Assembly: GCA_036362985.1 (NCBI GenBank)
Contig: JAYGXS010000004.1
Span: forward strand, 21,335,976 to 21,399,975
Origin: Ligula intestinalis
Taxonomy: Eukaryota > Platyhelminthes > Cestoda > Diphyllobothriidea > Diphyllobothriidae
Reading direction: 5' to 3'
Length of the DNA: 64,000 bases
Shown: piece after piece, positions 62,786 through 64,000 of the stretch
How positions within the stretch are numbered: position 1 is the stretch's first letter
Layout of the letters: each line of letters starts with the position of its first letter
Program-made: the position numbers and the translations under genes
The notes under the pieces: generated by a model
The model's input: only the letters and a program-made list of their open reading frames with translations
Told to the model about the DNA's origin: nothing
Database searches by the model: none

Positions 62786-62787
<2 letters not shown>

Positions 62788-63440
62788 CCATCGTCGCCCA
62801 GATCCACACAACATCAACGTCATCAAACGGATTCCACAACCAAAGGACCTTTATTCGTTGCGCACTTTCTTGAGTTTCATGACTTACTACATACGGAGTT
62901 CAAAGGTGTTCGCCTATCTTTCCGTAAATAAGCTGATGAATGGTCTCTTTCCTTCGGGAAATGCTTCGCCCTTGTCATCGGATTAATGAACTACATATGA
63001 AAGATGTCATTTGGTCCTGGTCGCAAGAATGTCAGCAAACGTTTGAAGAAGTGAAACAGATGTTGAGATCTGACTTGCTGCACACGCATTTTAATCTTGA
63101 CTTGAAGGTTTTCTTTTCAGCGGACGCCTCCAACTATGGAATAGGTGCTGTCGGTTCATACGTTTTCCTGACAACACAGAAAAGGCTATCTATCATGCAC
63201 CAAGATCACCAGCAACTTCTGAACGCAACTACAGACAAATCGAGAAGGAAGCCCTGACTATAATCTTCGTCTTGAAGAAGTTTTATAAGATGCTTCATAG
63301 GTGTCATTTCATCATTCTCACGGACCACAAGCCACTTCTTGCTATTTGTGGCTCAGAAAGGCTTTCCTGTATACTCGGCAAATCGCCTTCAGTGCGGAGC
63401 AACCATGCTGCTCGGCTATAACTTCAACATCCGGTACCAG
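62786..63440 (+). pseudogene. Ty3/gypsy-like pol fragment: end of RT and RNase H
   Basis: The fragment starts inside the RT thumb region (RRPDPHNINVIKRIPQPKD, LRTFLSFMTYY). It passes through an EECQ-like QECQQTFEEVKQ linker into RNase H, with FSADASNYGIGAV, IEKEALTIIF and TDHKPLL carrying the expected acidic residues, then PVYSANRLQ and LLGYNFNIRYQ. At least three frame changes occur (near 62990, 63210 and 63350). It is a dead relic with no LTR in view. Confidence 0.85.
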
Positions 63441-63446
63441 TTTACA

Positions 63447-64000
63447 AGAATTGGTGGCGCAGGAATCTCGATCTCTTATCCCCGCGGAAAAATTGTAGTT
63501 TATCATACAGCAACAACAAGCTCAATTTGATGCGGATCACATGAAGATTATGGAGTCTATGATGCAGAACCCAAGTTTATATTTTTCTAATCCAGATTCT
63601 TCTGTGAAACGCAACTGCTGCTTCTATTACCAAATGACACCTTACGATCCCATATCCGGCGTGATTTTCGACGCTTGGTTTAAGCGTTGAGAGGACATCT
63701 TCCATATGGAATTTGTCAAAGCTCATGATGCTTGGAAGGTGCGCCTGCTTCTGCGCAAATTGGGTACCAAAGAGCACGAGTGGTGCACGGATGTTATTCT
63801 GCCGAAATACCCTGGACTTAACTTTCGATGAAACTGCAAAGCGCCTTTCAGAGACCTTCGGGGAGAATTCCTCCTTGCACAATAATCGATACCAGTATCT
63901 CAAACTGCTAAAAAACGAGACAGAAAATTTTCTGACGCTTGCCAGTATTGTAAACCACGAAACTGAAAGTTTCAAGCTGCAAGAGGTGACAGAAGACGAA
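63447..64000 (+). pseudogene. Ty3/gypsy-like gag fragment, cut by window end
   Basis: The frame reads QQQQAQFDADHMKIMESM, then YDPISGVIFDAWF, AWKVRLLLRKLGT and, after a shift near 63828, ETFGE and YQYLKLLKNETENFL. These are capsid-region features of flatworm Ty3/gypsy Gag. Breaks are TAG at about 63496, TGA at about 63688 and one frameshift. It lies in the same orientation as the pol piece but downstream of it, so the normal gag-pol order is reversed. Confidence 0.75.

Larger units (their letters stand above)
58240..62786 (+). mobile_element. CR1/Jockey-like LINE, near full length, 5' end uncertain
   Basis: This non-LTR retrotransposon has ORF1, then an overlapping ORF2 (AP endonuclease plus reverse transcriptase), about 500 nt of 3' UTR and a terminal (ATT)n tail. 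A diverged 5'-truncated relative at 56.4-57.3 kb shares the ORF2 C-terminus and 3' UTR, so the 3' boundary is supported by two copies. No target-site duplication was found by eye. ORF2 is broken by one nonsense codon and one frameshift, so this copy is not autonomous as it stands. Confidence 0.9.

Noticed and set aside
1..64000. CRISPR arrays, rRNA genes, phage or bacterial operons
   Set aside because: No regularly spaced direct repeats, no rRNA landmarks and no compact prokaryotic gene strings were seen on either strand.

Overview
The window looks like nuclear DNA of a flatworm (Platyhelminthes), probably a parasitic cestode or trematode with a large, repeat-rich genome. The evidence is intron-split housekeeping genes of animal type, the mixture of very short introns (31, 36 and 42 nt) with multi-kilobase ones, and an intergenic background of Penelope-like (GIY-YIG), CR1/Jockey-like, RTE-like and Ty3/gypsy-like retroelement pieces. 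No bacterial gene organisation is present, and the genus cannot be fixed from the sequence alone. A run of 10 N (39081-39090) marks an assembly gap.

Four host genes could be assembled by hand. (1) An ERO1 endoplasmic-reticulum oxidoreductin lies on the minus strand from 36488 down to 7549. Its 12 exons all join in phase with GT-AG introns and give a 467-residue protein, about the length of human ERO1A. (2) POLR2H/RPB8, a subunit shared by RNA polymerases I, II and III, is a single coding exon on the plus strand at 46547-47014. (3) A TMEM42-like membrane protein on the minus strand (53761-53347) has two exons split by a 31-nt intron. (4) A DUF4806-like acidic, basic-rich protein lies just upstream of it on the same strand (55765-54453). 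It has seven exons, one of only 18 nt, that close to a 288-residue frame.

Layout: 1-7.5 kb holds inverted-repeat structures of a Penelope-like element and an unrelated long-inverted-repeat element. 7.5-36.5 kb is the ERO1 gene, whose introns carry RTE-like, Penelope-like, tRNA-like SINE and foldback sequences. 36.5-46.5 kb is almost gene-free, with one terminal-inverted-repeat element and the gap. 46.5-47.4 kb is POLR2H. 47.4-53.3 kb holds a tRNA-like SINE and an RTE reverse-transcriptase relic. 53.3-55.8 kb holds the TMEM42-like and DUF4806-like pair. 56.4-62.8 kb holds a 5'-truncated and a near-full-length CR1/Jockey-like LINE. 62.8-64.0 kb is a broken Ty3/gypsy element in which pol is followed directly by gag.

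The most interesting points are these. The ERO1 keeps every catalytic and regulatory cysteine I could align, but has lost three of the four N-terminal cysteines found in human ERO1A. Three separate repeat families in the window share boxes of the form CTGAYGA...CGAAA inside stem-loops, which resemble hammerhead-ribozyme cores known from Penelope-like elements. Several large palindromic retroelement or foldback structures also occur close together.
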